Source: Uranotaenia lowii (Eukaryota > Arthropoda > Insecta > Diptera > Culicidae). From it: a stretch of 64,000 bases of DNA. The stretch's first letter is position 1. Each line of letters opens with the position of its first letter. Made by a program: the position numbers and the translations under genes. Below the pieces are notes generated by a model, which did not search any database, was not told the DNA's origin, and worked only from the letters and a program-made list of their open reading frames with translations. Below, one piece after another: positions 1 through 11,010 of this stretch. The stretch is from the NCBI RefSeq assembly GCF_029784155.1, contig NC_073693.1:150538843-150602842 (forward strand). The letters run 5' to 3'.

Positions 1-1008
1 AGCCTTAAACCGATTTTTTATTTTTTTTAAAGATTTTTATTTTTTATTTTTGTTGAATTATTGCTGGGTTTTTACCAAATTTGCCCAAATTGGTTGTCGA
101 TATTGGTTGGATTTTTGGTTGTCGATTTTGAAACCAATGCCCGGATTTGGCCTGGTTTATGAATGAAATAGACCGTATTTTTTCGGCCCGGATACGTACT
201 GAAAAAAAATCTGGCAACCTCACAATAGCCCTATTGTTGAAATTTTTGAGCGGTCCTGGGAAGAAAGGAAGAGACCCGTGTGCGTGTCAATTGAAGCCAC
301 ACTCATTCATCGCATATCACTTCACTTCAATGATATATTAGATCGTTAAAAACCATTCAATATATTTGCTACAATTTGGCAACTTATTTACGAATTAACT
401 TTTCATACGCCCGATTCAACTTGTATTTGGGCAAAAAGTGTCGTAAATGAATCATGAAAAATCTCACAATAGAATTATTTTTTTCGATGGTGATTGAAAA
501 TGTCCTCATGAACGATTTAAATTACCATTTCCATTTCGATTTTATGTTAGATGTGAAATATCCAGCTTAAAATTTAAAATCATTTTTGATAATTGACGAG
601 TTTGTTTTTGTTTGAATAATTCCTTTTTGATGCAGATTGATTATAGGATGATTGATTATATAAATTAAATTGCTTTTCTGGATAAATTGAATAAGTTTAA
701 ATTTAAATTTAATTTAAAACGGTTGAATGTTATTTCGGTATTCACTCTATCTGAAGTCATCTACTTTTGAATCATTTTTTTTTATTTTCCAGAAATTTAG
801 TTGACAAATTCTAATTCAGATGACTATTATTTAAGATTTCGGCATTACTTATTTCGCTTTAAGTTCAACCATTCTTTCGTTTGTCATTATGTTCAGTATT
901 CAAGTTTATTTTGTTTTTTTTAATAATGATCAAATATTGAAATTCATGAAATTGTTGATAAGAATCTTTTTCTGGACGTATAAACTAAAGAAATATTTGC
1001 AACACAAA

Positions 1009-1610
1009 TAGGGTGAATAAATCCGGGCAAAACTCAAGCATTTTTCAATGAACCCGGACGGATCCAAATTTTTGTATAAAATATACGAGCACACCAGAAT
1101 AAAACAGGGTCATCTGGGAAGCTCATTCTAGAGGAACTTTTTTCTTTGGACAGTGTTGCAGAAAAAGTGGAAAATAAGGTTGCAGAATTTTTTCATCACG
1201 TACCAGGGTTGGACAAATCCAGACTTTTTTATCTAAAAACCTGGCAAAATCCAGGCAATGGATTTCTAAATTGTCGACCATTAAGCTGGGCAATATCCTG
1301 GTATATTTGGTAAAAACTCAGGAATTGCTCAACACAAAGCAAGAAAAAAAAAAGATATTTTTTTATCATAAACAATCTGCAGTTTTGAGGCTTTCAAAAA
1401 ACCTTTCACGGTTTTTTTTTATAAAACTTGCTCAAAAAACGACGTTTCGAACACATCAATGAAAATTTTTACAATACAATTTGAAAAATATAATAAAGTG
1501 AATAAATCCGGGCAAATTCCCGGTTTTTTTTTCAATGGAATCTGGTCAACCGGGCCGTACCGAACTTTTGTTAAATTTTGTATTAAATGTCCGGGCAAAA
1601 AGGGATAAAA
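1009..1610 (+). repeat. Pair of related dispersed-repeat blocks
   Basis: Two blocks about 490 bp apart share the start GTGAATAAATCCGGGCAAA, then a T-rich stretch with TTTTTCAATG and, further on, a TTTTGTAT-AAA segment. Related vocabulary (CCGGGC, CCCGGA) occurs at 140-200 and near 38280-38340. This suggests a decayed, locally duplicated repeat family of unknown class. Confidence 0.4.
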
Positions 1611-2747
1611 CCAAGCAATCTGGCTTCCTAAGTATAAAATCATCTATTGGGAACTTTTTACAGAAATATGAATAACATCTTTTTTATTTTTGAATATCAT
1701 ATTAACCAATTATAAATTAAAAGAAATCATCTTTTTTATTTAATTTAATCTGTAGTAAGCTAAATATTTCGACAGTTTCATAGTCAAGAATAGATTACTT
1801 TCGTGTGAGCTTACTCGCCGGAGTCCATGTTCAACGCTACCATCTACTTTTATGGAAAATCAATTTCATTAAATCTGCTTTTGATTGGATGGCCTCGCCT
1901 GAACGCAGCTTCTGATTCCCGGAAAGTGAGGAAAAATTAGATTCAGTCTTTTGGAAAGCTTTCACTTTTCTACGCCAACAAGCATGAAAGCAAAATAAAA
2001 AAAAACCTTCAAATCGTTCAAATGACACACGGATGGATGGATTGACGATCGTTTCACTTTTTTGCTTTCTGTGTTACTACAGGAAAAAATTGACAAAGGT
2101 GAATTTCCCTGGCCTTCGCGAAGAATTCCGCAAAGGACATTTTCTGCTGGTGGAAATTTTAACGCCCTTTTCCGCAGAGACCCGAGGCGCGTTTTGTATC
2201 GCTCGTTTGTTGGCGGAAATTAACTTTCTTTCTGGGAGAGTTTATTGATGGAAAATTGATTGCCGTAGCAAAATTTCACTCCTGTTGCGATTATTTTCTT
2301 TTGATGAGGGAAATCATTTATTCCGCATCTGTTCTGTTATTCCTGTGCTTCCAAAGCTCGGTGAATGCAGTTTGAATCTTAAATCAACCTGATTGAGTAG
2401 CTTTTCCGACTAATCGACATCGACAGACATCGAAGAAACCGCCTATAATGAACAGATTTCATTCTTAACAAGAACATAAAAAACCTTACAGTTACCATCA
2501 GAGTCCGCATTTCAGAAATCGATAGAAAACAACGATTCATTTCAGTTAGCTGTAGGCAGGAAATAACTTTGAATTAACTTAAGCAAATCGGATGGCACGT
2601 GACGAAGAGAAGTGAAATCTTATTTTATTGTGATTTAGTCATTTAGCTGGATAAGATTAACAGATTAACGTAACGTAAAATGTGAAATGAACTCGTTGTG
2701 AATTGTTGGAAGAAAAAAAAATGCTTGTAAATAATAGATGAGTAGAG

Positions 2748-2772
2748 CAGTCGCGACTAGCAATCGCGACTG
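2748..2772. other. Perfect 9-bp hairpin (CAGTCGCGA stem)
   Basis: CAGTCGCGA at 2748-2756 is exactly complementary to TCGCGACTG at 2764-2772, with a 7-base loop. It is unusually GC-rich for its AT-rich surroundings. No gene or element boundary is recognised at it, so its role is unknown. Confidence 0.6.
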
Positions 2773-3139
2773 TTAGAACGAATTTATATTGAAATGTCTT
2801 TGAAAATGATTACAAATAAAAACAATAAACATCTCTTAAGTTGATCATTCGAAAGAAAAATCCATCCCACAGTGATGACAAATAAATGATTGTAGACTCA
2901 GCATTTCGCTTTGAAAGCGATGTCTGCTAGAAAATGATGGAATACTTCTAAGGTAAGTGAACTATCTCTAGCAATTGATTGATTTAATTCGCCATTAAAG
3001 GCTTGTTAATGGCCAAAACTACTTCATGCCGTATAATTTTCCTGAATGTATGTAAATATGTTTTAGTAAGTTCAATAAGATTTTTCCCCAAAATTTGGTT
3101 TTGAGACTGATTTTCTTTCTTGTCAAATTTTGGTCATTG

Positions 3140-3240
3140 AACTTACATATACGCTATCTCAAAAACCACTTGACAGATCGCAACACACATTCGCATTCGT
3201 AAACATTGCGTTACTAGGTATTTTGAGTGAAAATTTCAAT
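3140..3240 (+). repeat. Dispersed repeat, copy 1 (second copy near 21325-21420)
   Basis: The block resembles 21325-21420: both contain CGCTATC, then CAAAAACCACT, then ACAGATCGC, then a GAAAATTTCA segment in the same order. Identity is moderate, and the copies look like old dispersed fragments of an unidentified element. Confidence 0.4.
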
Positions 3241-3394
3241 TTATTGTAGAGTGAAAAATTAGCAGCAAACGGTTGCAAACTAAATGTCCTTTGAAAAAAG
3301 TATGATTTGGTCTCTAAAAATTCAATGTGTTTGTGATGCGTTCGACTACTTTTGTGACGTGAATTAATACTGATACTGAATTGATACTGAGGAA

Positions 3395-3923
3395 ATAGAA
3401 GAAGATGATGGATTTCATTACTTACGACTTCGTGTTCGCTTGGGTAACGGGCCACTATCTTTACATGCTGTTTACCGTCTTTCTGCATTCCACTTCGCCA
3501 ATTTTGTCGAGAAGCTTGAAAGCAAGTTGTCCCGTAATAGTTAGCATCCTAACTCAATCCTCCTAGGTGATACAAACGTGCCAGTTAATCTGTCGAGCAA
3601 CAAAGTCGGCGAGTACCTCAGGATTTTGGAATCACGCAATATGTTTGTTGTCAACAATGAGGTTACGCAGCCAGCCAGTGGGAATATACTCGACCAAGTT
3701 GTATGTTCATAGAGCATCACCGCTTCAACAATGAATGAGACAATCTGCACGGATATAAGCGACCACAACATGATTGTTACCACACTGTCGAACAGTACCA
3801 ACAAAGATGTCCAATACTTAAGTAAGAGCATCGTCAACCACCATCAACTTAACGCAGAACTCTCAGAAGCGCTGCAGAACATTCCGTCGACAACATGCGC
3901 TAACGAAAAGATTATACTCAAAG
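3395..3923 (+). pseudogene. Decayed LINE, endonuclease part (split by BEL1)
   Basis: This is the 5' surviving part of a non-LTR retrotransposon. Plus-strand translation shows fragments of the apurinic-type endonuclease: an ANFVEKLE helix, LGDTN near 3565 (equivalent of the GDFN motif) and SDHNMI near 3755 (the C-terminal SDH motif). Stop codons near 3530 and 3708 break the frame. The last open segment (3731-3928) runs straight into the BEL1 target site. It resumes in the same frame at 12067, so both pieces were one LINE before BEL1 arrived. The family is probably CR1/Jockey-group, judged from the reverse transcriptase on the far side. The true 5' end is not visible. Confidence 0.75.
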
Positions 3924-3928
3924 CCGAC
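3924..3928. repeat. BEL1 target-site duplication, left copy (CCGAC)
   Basis: CCGAC directly precedes the TG of the left LTR and is repeated at 12062-12066 directly after the CA of the right LTR. A 5-bp duplication is usual for BEL/Pao integration. Confidence 0.95.
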
Positions 3929-4438
3929 TGATGGGGTACCGTCCAAGCCCTTGCTTGGAGTTCTTAGTGGACTGTATTGACCTGACCTTCGGTTCCTGAT
4001 GGGTTGGGGTGATTCCGTAGGGAGTGAATACTGGGCGATCTTGAAGCAATTTCCTCTGCGGCGGCAATTAACAACTCCGATGTTTACATTAGGCACAATT
4101 TATTTACAGCAAAAACGACATTTATTTGGGTTGAAAAATGCACTACATTTAAAACAAATTTATTCGCTACTGTTTACTACATATATTCTTAAGGTAAGTG
4201 ACTTGCTTCAACGACTCTATTCTTCTAAGTTACAATATTATATAAAACTAAAATGGAGATCGTAAGTTCGTATTTTTCTTCGTTTTCATGATTTTCTATA
4301 AAGTTTTTGAACCAATCAGCTGTTTAATAGTGTTGTGTGAGCTTTGATGATTGCGATAATGTTGATTCGTAATGCCTCTCTGCTTCGTGGGTTTTATGCT
4401 CAATAGGGTCTTCCATCCTTGAATGTAGTACCTCAACA
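3929..4438 (-). repeat. BEL1 3' LTR
   Basis: This 510-bp LTR reads TGATGGGGTACC... to ...CCTCAACA on the plus strand. It matches 11552-12061 with one difference seen by eye. It is the downstream LTR because gag-pol reads towards it on the minus strand. Confidence 0.95.
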
Positions 4439-4456
4439 TCCCGGCCCATCCTGAAA
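4439..4456 (-). promoter_or_regulatory. BEL1 polypurine tract (candidate)
   Basis: Immediately upstream of the 3' LTR, the minus strand reads AGGATGGGCCGGGA, ending at the TG of the LTR. It is purine-rich with one CC interruption. Plus-strand DNA priming in LTR elements starts at such a tract. Confidence 0.6.
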
Positions 4457-4511
4457 TCGCTCGACTTTCTGAAAATAGATAAAAAGAATCTCGCGAACAC
4501 AAGGGTGGGGG

Positions 4512-7500
4512 CTACTGATCGATTTGACTTTCCGAGACACTTGCTTGATTGAGAGCTGGTTGATACGCTGCAGGCAAAAGGCAAAGTTTCTCCACTGGTC
4601 GCGTAGATGATCCTGTAACTGTCTTCAATGTGACGACTCTTACAACTCCATCTGCTCCTGGATACACTTGCTCTACTCGACCCATCTTCCAACGACTCGG
4701 AGCTACATTATCGTCCTTGATGATCACCAATTGTCCAACCTTGATTTCTATCGGCGATCTCCATCTCTTGAAACGTCCTTGTAGCTGTGTTAAATATTCG
4801 ACTCTCCATCGGTCCCAAAAAAGTTGAAGTCTTTTCTGTAAACCATGGATATTGTTCAACCTATTAATGGGCACCTCGCTATAATCCTTTTCTGGCAACT
4901 GTTGTAGAGAGTTGAGACAGTTTTCTACCTGTACCAAAAGCGTATTCATGTCCTCGAACGAAACAGCGAACTCTCCAAGAACCTTCAACAAATGTTTTTT
5001 AGCGGACCTTACAGCTGCTTCCCAAAGTCCTCCGAAGTGAGGTGCTGCTGGTGGGATGAAATGCCATTGAATACGATCGTTAGCACATTGCTTGGAAACG
5101 GCTTCTTGGTGTTGTTTACTGCGAAGTAGCTTAGTCAATTCTTTTAGGTAATTTCGGGCTCCAACGAAGTTCGTTCCATTGTCGGAAAAAATGTCGGAAC
5201 AATGTCCTCTTCTACCCGTGAAACGACGTAAGGCTTGGAGAAAGCGTTCCGTGGATAAATCCGATACCAGCTCCAGATGTACCGCCTTCGTACAAAGGCA
5301 GATAAAAACTGCTACATAAGCCTTCACCGCCGGTTTTCTGGGTGCTGGACGAATAAAAACAGGCCCGAAATAATCAACACCTGTCCTTAAAAATGCTCTA
5401 GCAATGGTGACCCGTGCTTGAGGTAGTTCTCCCATAAATTGTTCGATCGGGGTTGGTTTTGATCGAAAACACTTCATGCAATTATGTACTACCTGTCGCG
5501 GAACATTTCTGCCTCCAAGTGGCCAATACTTCAACCTTACTGTACTAAGTAATAATTGCGAACCAGCGTGTAGAAGTTTGATGTGGTAATGTTTAAATAA
5601 CAGCGTTGTAAACGGGTGTCTTGCTGGTAACACTATCGGGTGCTTCGTATCCTCCGATTCCAAAGATCTGCCTAATCTTCCTCCAACGCGAATCAGTCCG
5701 TCCGACGATATTCGCGGGGTGAACCATCTCAGCGGTGAACCTCGATGAATAGCTTCGTTTTTAGTTAAGGCGTTCCACTCAGCGGGAAACGACTCTTGTT
5801 GGATACGGCGGATAATGGCAAATTCTGCTTCTTTCAATTCCTCGACTGTCAGTAAACTGATAGGGTTTGGTTCCGATTTTCTCAGAATACGCATAAGCCG
5901 CATCCAGTAAGCGGTACTGCGTATAATTTGGGTAAAGGACGAGAATTTTCCTACATACTCCTCGCCAAAATGTGTTACACAACTGGTGGCTGGGTGAGCG
6001 GAACGTCGAACTTCCTCTTCGGCCAATTGTGACTCCAGGCTTCTTGGCTGCTCCGGGAAATGATTTTGCCCTAACCATTCAGGGCCCTTCCACCAAAGAT
6101 TGCATCCCTCTATCTGTTCTGGGTCCATACCGCGTGAGATGAGGTCTGCTGGATTCTGCAAGCCAGGAACATGTCTCCATGAATAGTTTTCGGTGAGTGT
6201 TTGTATTTTCGCAACACGGTTGGCAACGAATGTTGACCATGTCGCCGGGATTGCCTTCAACCATTGAAGAACACAAGTTGAATCCGTCCAAAAGTGCATT
6301 TCAAGCTCCAGTTTTATTGCTGTCCGGACCTTGTTGGACAATTCCGCTGCCAAAAGCGCTCCACAGAGCTCAAGTCTTGGAATAGATTGGCATTTTAACG
6401 GTGCCACCTTCGATTTCGATGCTAGCAGACACACGAGAAACTTTCCTTCGACGTCGACACTTCTTATATATGCGCATGCTCCATAAGCGCGCTCCGATGC
6501 ATCCGAGAACAAATGTAATTCCACCTGAATTGCATTAGGAATGATTGCACATCGTTGAATTTTCAGATCGTTGAGGACTGGTAGTTGACGATAGAAATTC
6601 CGCCATTCCTGTTCTACGTTAATCGGCACTGGGTTATCCCAGCCCAATCTTTCACCGTCATCCTGTAGACGCCACAAACGTTGCATAAAAATTTTTGCAC
6701 TTGCTGTAACTGCTCCAACGAGTCCTAGAGGATCAAACAGCATAGCAATAGCTGACAGAATCTTTCGTTTGGATAACCGTTCATCCGTGGGAACTTCTTC
6801 AATGGTGAAATTAAACCGGAAATAATCGGTGCGCGGCTGCCATACAAGTCCTAAGGTTTTCACCGCTGGGTCTGGGTTTAAGTTGATCTCTTCGGTTTGC
6901 TGTAGGGCTTGATCATCTGGATCAACCTCTCTCAGGGCCGCTGTTGAGTTAGATGCAAACCTTCTTAGACGAAAGCCACCACTATTGGTTAATTTGATAA
7001 GATCACCACACAATTTAATAGCATCTTCTTCCAAATCCGTACCCGTGATTACATCGTCCATGTAAACATCTTCTTGTAAGGCCCTTGATGCTGCTGGGAA
7101 TCGATGATGTTCGTCGGTGGCTAGTTGTTTTAGTGTTCTGGTCGCTAAGAATGGCGCCGGTTTCGTACCATACGTTACGGTAGCCAATTCAAAAGTTTCC
7201 ACCTCCTTCTTAGGGTCTGCTCTCCACAGGATGCTTTGCCAAGGCATGTCCGCTTTGTGAATTCCGATCTGTCTGAACATTTTTTCAATATCCGCAACTA
7301 CCATGATTTGTTTCATCCGACTACGTAGTATGAGAGCACGAAGCTCGTCCTGGATTACGGGTCCAACCAATAACGCCTCATTTAGGGATATGCCGCTGCT
7401 ACTTTTAGCCGATGCGTCGAACACAACTCGTACCTTGGTGGTTGTGCTAGCCTGTTTGATAACTGGATGATGAGGAAGATAAAACCGCTTTTCTGGACCC

Positions 7501-9566
7501 ACATTCGCCCTGCGCATGTGTCCAAGCTCCAAGTATTCCTCCATAAAACCTTGGTAGTGTTGACGTAGTTCTGGGTCCTTTTCCAATCTACGTTCCAGGG
7601 ATTGAAGTCGACGGAGAGCCATCTCCCGTGATTCGCCAATGTTTGCCAACACCTTCTCGTCCTTCGGTAGTGTAACGGTGTATCGCCCAGTAGAACTTCT
7701 GCACTTGGTTAGAGCAAACTGCGCCTCGCAGCGTTGCTCTTCCGGGGAATAATTGTTTGGAGACCCTATCTCCTCACAAGACCAAAAACGAGTTAGAAGT
7801 TCATCCAGATCCACCTTGGAAGCCGTATTACAGATGATGCGTGACGAAGAAGCTTGACTTTCTACCGAACCTGTCACCAACCAGCCAAACACTGATTCAA
7901 TCAGCATGGGTAAACCTTCGCCCAACGGAATTTTGGTCTGACTCGGGAAAAATGCAAAGAAGTGCTGTATTCCTAGCACCATATCCAATGATGTTGATCT
8001 AAAAAACGCTGGGTCTGCTAGTTCCACGCCCTGCGGGAATCGCCACGAAGAGACTGTCACGTTTGTTGTCGGCAGATCCGCGGTAACCTTGGGTAATAAC
8101 AAGAAATCCATCGGCTGAGAAAAGTTCGATGTTCTTGACCGTACGACCGCTGACACCTGATGCTTGACCGTGGTATTTGAATGACCGATTCCAAGAACAG
8201 AAATGTTCGACCGTTTTCGAGACACCTTCATAAGCTGACAGAGCCCTTCTGTCATGAAGTTGCACTCAGAGCCTGAATCCAATAAAGCTCTTGCCTGGAA
8301 CACCTTGCCTGCATCGTCTTCCACTAAGACGACAGCTGTAGCTAGCAGAACGGTTGAGGAATGACTTCTTGCCATGTTCGATGAAACGGATCCTGAATTG
8401 ACGGCTGAGGTGGTTGCTGAAGCGGATGGATTACTGTTGGCAGCAGAAGCGAAAGGTTGCGATGGGCGAGTATAGTTGTTTCCTGCACTGTCGTCGCGAA
8501 AGCAGACTAGCGTATGGTGTTTTCCTCTACATTTGCGACAAACCTGGTTCGATCTGCAGTCCGAAGCTTGATGGCCACGCCGAAAACAGTTTTTGCAGAG
8601 GGAATTTTGTCGCAGCAGCTTGTCTCGAGCGGAAGCACTCAACTTCAGAAACGTAGGGCATGTGTACAGCAAATGGGATTCCGGGCAGGCAATGCAGCTT
8701 CCGACCGTCATCTGAGCTGCAGCGTGACTCGTTCGGGAAACATTTTTCTTCGACCATTGGAAGACCTCCTGTTTGTTCTCGAACGGCTTCGATGGGAGCG
8801 ACGATAATATTTTCACACGGGTTTGTAGAAATTGGGTCAGATCTATCACCTTGTCTTGATTCTGGTTGGCGCTATGTTCTTCCCACGCACGGCGTGTGAT
8901 CGGATCTAACCTGGAGCACAACATTTCTGATAACAGTAGGTCCTTGTATTCCTCCGGCTTTACTAACTGATCCAAGGTCTGTACGACGCGTTCGAACCCC
9001 TCTAGTAAAGTTTGTAGGTCAGAGGCCGACTCCTTGGACACCTTCGGTAGTTTAAACAGGTTCCCAACCTGCCTGCGCTTTAACACCTTGCTATCATTAT
9101 ACCTGGTCATCAAAATGTCCCATGCCACTGGATAATTTGCCCTTGTAAGTGACAATGGATCAATGAGAGCCCTTGCTTCTCCCGCGAGACATCCTTTCAG
9201 GTAATGAAATTTCTCAATTTCCGGTAGGTCGGCCTTGGTGTGAATAAGTGATAGGTAGAGGTCCCGAAAACTCAGCCACTGGTCGATATTGCCGTCAAAG
9301 GTTTGTAGTTTTATCTGCGGCAACCTGACGTGCTCGATGGTTGGTTGCATAGATGAATCCATGATTCTGGTAGAGTGTAAGACGCTGGTGCTGGCTTCCA
9401 ATTCCTTAATACGTTCCAACATAGATGCCTTAGCATTATAGTATTTTGAAGTGAAGTCTTGTCTAATATTGGAACACGTATTTTCCTTCGATGAGTATTC
9501 TTCATGCATCTCAACATCCATCAAAGTGTCGTTCATTCGATCCCACAGCTCGTCTAACTTTTCCAT
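4512..9566 (-). CDS. BEL/Pao gag-pol polyprotein (1684 aa)
   Basis: The polyprotein carries every function needed for BEL/Pao replication. Domains in order: a DUF1759-type gag region from about residue 82 to 235; zinc knuckles, with a CCHC box at 324-337 (C-X2-C-X4-H-X4-C) and a second CRKC-type finger just after; a DUF1758 aspartic protease with LLDSGS (D430); reverse transcriptase with YMDD at 835-838; RNase H starting FSDAS (D1022); an integrase HHCC-like finger about 1326-1366; an integrase core with D1398, D1462 and E1516; and a DUF5641-like C-terminal domain ending near LCLLP. No frameshift or internal stop is seen, so catalysis looks intact. The ATG at 9566 follows an in-frame TGA at 9569-9567. 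A further in-frame gag-like segment lies upstream, so the family's natural start is probably at 9722. Confidence 0.95.
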   Translation of the reverse strand: MEKLDELWDRMNDTLMDVEMHEEYSSKENTCSNIRQDFTSKYYNAKASMLERIKELEASTSVLHSTRIMDSSMQPTIEHVRLPQIKLQTFDGNIDQWLSFRDLYLSLIHTKADLPEIEKFHYLKGCLAGEARALIDPLSLTRANYPVAWDILMTRYNDSKVLKRRQVGNLFKLPKVSKESASDLQTLLEGFERVVQTLDQLVKPEEYKDLLLSEMLCSRLDPITRRAWEEHSANQNQDKVIDLTQFLQTRVKILSSLPSKPFENKQEVFQWSKKNVSRTSHAAAQMTVGSCIACPESHLLYTCPTFLKLSASARDKLLRQNSLCKNCFRRGHQASDCRSNQVCRKCRGKHHTLVCFRDDSAGNNYTRPSQPFASAANSNPSASATTSAVNSGSVSSNMARSHSSTVLLATAVVLVEDDAGKVFQARALLDSGSECNFMTEGLCQLMKVSRKRSNISVLGIGHSNTTVKHQVSAVVRSRTSNFSQPMDFLLLPKVTADLPTTNVTVSSWRFPQGVELADPAFFRSTSLDMVLGIQHFFAFFPSQTKIPLGEGLPMLIESVFGWLVTGSVESQASSSRIICNTASKVDLDELLTRFWSCEEIGSPNNYSPEEQRCEAQFALTKCRSSTGRYTVTLPKDEKVLANIGESREMALRRLQSLERRLEKDPELRQHYQGFMEEYLELGHMRRANVGPEKRFYLPHHPVIKQASTTTKVRVVFDASAKSSSGISLNEALLVGPVIQDELRALILRSRMKQIMVVADIEKMFRQIGIHKADMPWQSILWRADPKKEVETFELATVTYGTKPAPFLATRTLKQLATDEHHRFPAASRALQEDVYMDDVITGTDLEEDAIKLCGDLIKLTNSGGFRLRRFASNSTAALREVDPDDQALQQTEEINLNPDPAVKTLGLVWQPRTDYFRFNFTIEEVPTDERLSKRKILSAIAMLFDPLGLVGAVTASAKIFMQRLWRLQDDGERLGWDNPVPINVEQEWRNFYRQLPVLNDLKIQRCAIIPNAIQVELHLFSDASERAYGACAYIRSVDVEGKFLVCLLASKSKVAPLKCQSIPRLELCGALLAAELSNKVRTAIKLELEMHFWTDSTCVLQWLKAIPATWSTFVANRVAKIQTLTENYSWRHVPGLQNPADLISRGMDPEQIEGCNLWWKGPEWLGQNHFPEQPRSLESQLAEEEVRRSAHPATSCVTHFGEEYVGKFSSFTQIIRSTAYWMRLMRILRKSEPNPISLLTVEELKEAEFAIIRRIQQESFPAEWNALTKNEAIHRGSPLRWFTPRISSDGLIRVGGRLGRSLESEDTKHPIVLPARHPFTTLLFKHYHIKLLHAGSQLLLSTVRLKYWPLGGRNVPRQVVHNCMKCFRSKPTPIEQFMGELPQARVTIARAFLRTGVDYFGPVFIRPAPRKPAVKAYVAVFICLCTKAVHLELVSDLSTERFLQALRRFTGRRGHCSDIFSDNGTNFVGARNYLKELTKLLRSKQHQEAVSKQCANDRIQWHFIPPAAPHFGGLWEAAVRSAKKHLLKVLGEFAVSFEDMNTLLVQVENCLNSLQQLPEKDYSEVPINRLNNIHGLQKRLQLFWDRWRVEYLTQLQGRFKRWRSPIEIKVGQLVIIKDDNVAPSRWKMGRVEQVYPGADGVVRVVTLKTVTGSSTRPVEKLCLLPAAYQPALNQASVSESQIDQ

Positions 9567-9722
9567 TCAAACATTTATTTGTTGAACCGAAGTAACTTCA
9601 CCCAAAGTGCTCGCAAAAGTGTTAATCGATTTAAACATCTCCATCAACGCCTTCACCTTCGTTTGGAGATTCCGCAGTGGTGGGTTCTTCGACGAAGAAC
9701 TCGTGGTAGCAGTCGTGGCCAT
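9567..9722 (-). pseudogene. Short gag N-terminal segment ended by TGA
   Basis: A 51-codon frame starts at the ATG at 9722-9720 and ends at TGA (9569-9567), directly before the main gag-pol ATG and in the same frame. Its sequence (S-rich start, then LQTKVKALMEMF and later SVQQINV) resembles the helical N-terminus that BEL/Pao gag proteins carry before the EKLDELW helix, and that helix opens the main ORF. The simplest reading is one gag gene with a nonsense change, possibly CGA to TGA. Alternatives are readthrough or reinitiation at the adjacent ATG. Confidence 0.65.
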
Positions 9723-10875
9723 GGTTCCAGTTCACAAACACGAGATTCACAGTAAAATACACCAGTGGTTAGAATTTGAATCTACGTCTAGCTTCGGCAA
9801 GGAACATACACTGTAGAGCTTAACTTACTTTAAAGAAAAAATCGTTGCGCCCCTCTACAGGTATGATCTTCCAAAATTCGAATACGGGAATACGCTCAGA
9901 AATATATTAAGGCGTGGGATTACGCGTTGAATTACTCCTTTGTAAACGTTTGACGGTGGTTGCAGTATCTCAGGATCGATCAGACAATTTTGATGGTTGG
10001 CGAGAATATGATATTGTTGTAATATTTAAATTCATCCAAGCTTCGGCATAGAACATACACTGTAGAGCTTAACTTACTTTAAAGAAAAATCGTTGCGCCT
10101 CTCTACAGGTATAATCTTCCAAAACCAGCAAATCGGCTCTCCAGATGCGTAGGAGTACGGCTGTAGCTCGGTCTACGCGAGCCAAAATTGTTGCGCCTCA
10201 GTTTATAATTACAGTTGCTCGGAACGATCAGTTTGGGACGTGTTTGGCGAGGATAATATATGGATGTAGTATTTGTATTTATTTAAAGCTTCGGCAGGAC
10301 GTATACTAACGGTTCTACTAACCTAACCGAAAAAATTGCTGCGCTTAATAAATCCAAATTGCAGATAAAACCAAAAATCTGCACAACGGTGTACTCAAAA
10401 ATCCAAATATAGTACATACAAATCGGAAATGCACTAGTAGGCAACTTCCCAAATTGAACTCATTCATAAAACTCGGCGCACCAAACGATTGTGTTCGTGA
10501 GATGATATGGAAACAGCTCAGTTTCTTTCCAAGTCCAGCAATGGCCGGTAATATAATCGAATCGGTTGTTCAAAATTCCACTAACCTGGCCGAGAAGGTG
10601 GTGATGCGCGTCGAAATAGTTCTCGGTAGATTGCGGTTGAATCGGGGACCAAGTGCTCGCTGGAAGTTTTCGACGGGAATCGTTATCGAAGCCGGTAAGT
10701 CAATCGAAATAAAGATGACCGTGAAAATTAGTGATGGCGACCTTGGTGCTATGGGGCTCCTTTCTTCGACGATGCAAGGTGATGACGTCACCAATATTGC
10801 CGAACCCAAGTCCTCACTTGTGGAATCGATCGATGACGTCACGCTCGGTTTTAGTGGTGGTGATCAATCTCAAAG

Positions 10876-11010
10876 TTGATCGGTGGTTGTGATGATGCTC
10901 GATCACAATCGTTCCTCGGTAGTGGTGATAATACTCGATCGCGATCTATCCTCGGTGGTGGTGATGATGCTCGATCACGATCGTTCCTCAGTGGTGGTGA
11001 TCTTCCCCGA
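10876..11010 (+). repeat. About 44-bp tandem repeat in BEL1 leader
   Basis: About three imperfect units carry the theme GGTGGTGATGATGCTCGATC followed by CGATC and TTCCTC. Partial overlap with GATCACGATC gives local self-complementarity. It is confined to the BEL1 leader. Confidence 0.7.

Larger units (their letters stand above)
1..3390. other. AT-rich intergenic stretch without a recognisable gene
   Basis: No supported gene is seen. Short open frames here lack family motifs and have AT-driven composition. Degenerate repeats are present: a pair of related blocks near 1009-1090 and 1497-1610, both beginning GTGAATAAATCCGGGCAAA, and a block near 3140-3240 that recurs at about 21325-21420. A perfect 9-bp hairpin lies at 2748-2772. 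Confidence 0.6.

Noticed and set aside
8414..8899. Overlapping plus-strand frames within BEL1
   Set aside because: These are antisense shadows of the zinc-knuckle region of gag-pol.
10454..10879. 141-codon plus-strand frame in the BEL1 leader
   Set aside because: It is antisense to gag-pol, lies in repeat-rich leader sequence, matches no known domain, and ends in the tandem repeat.
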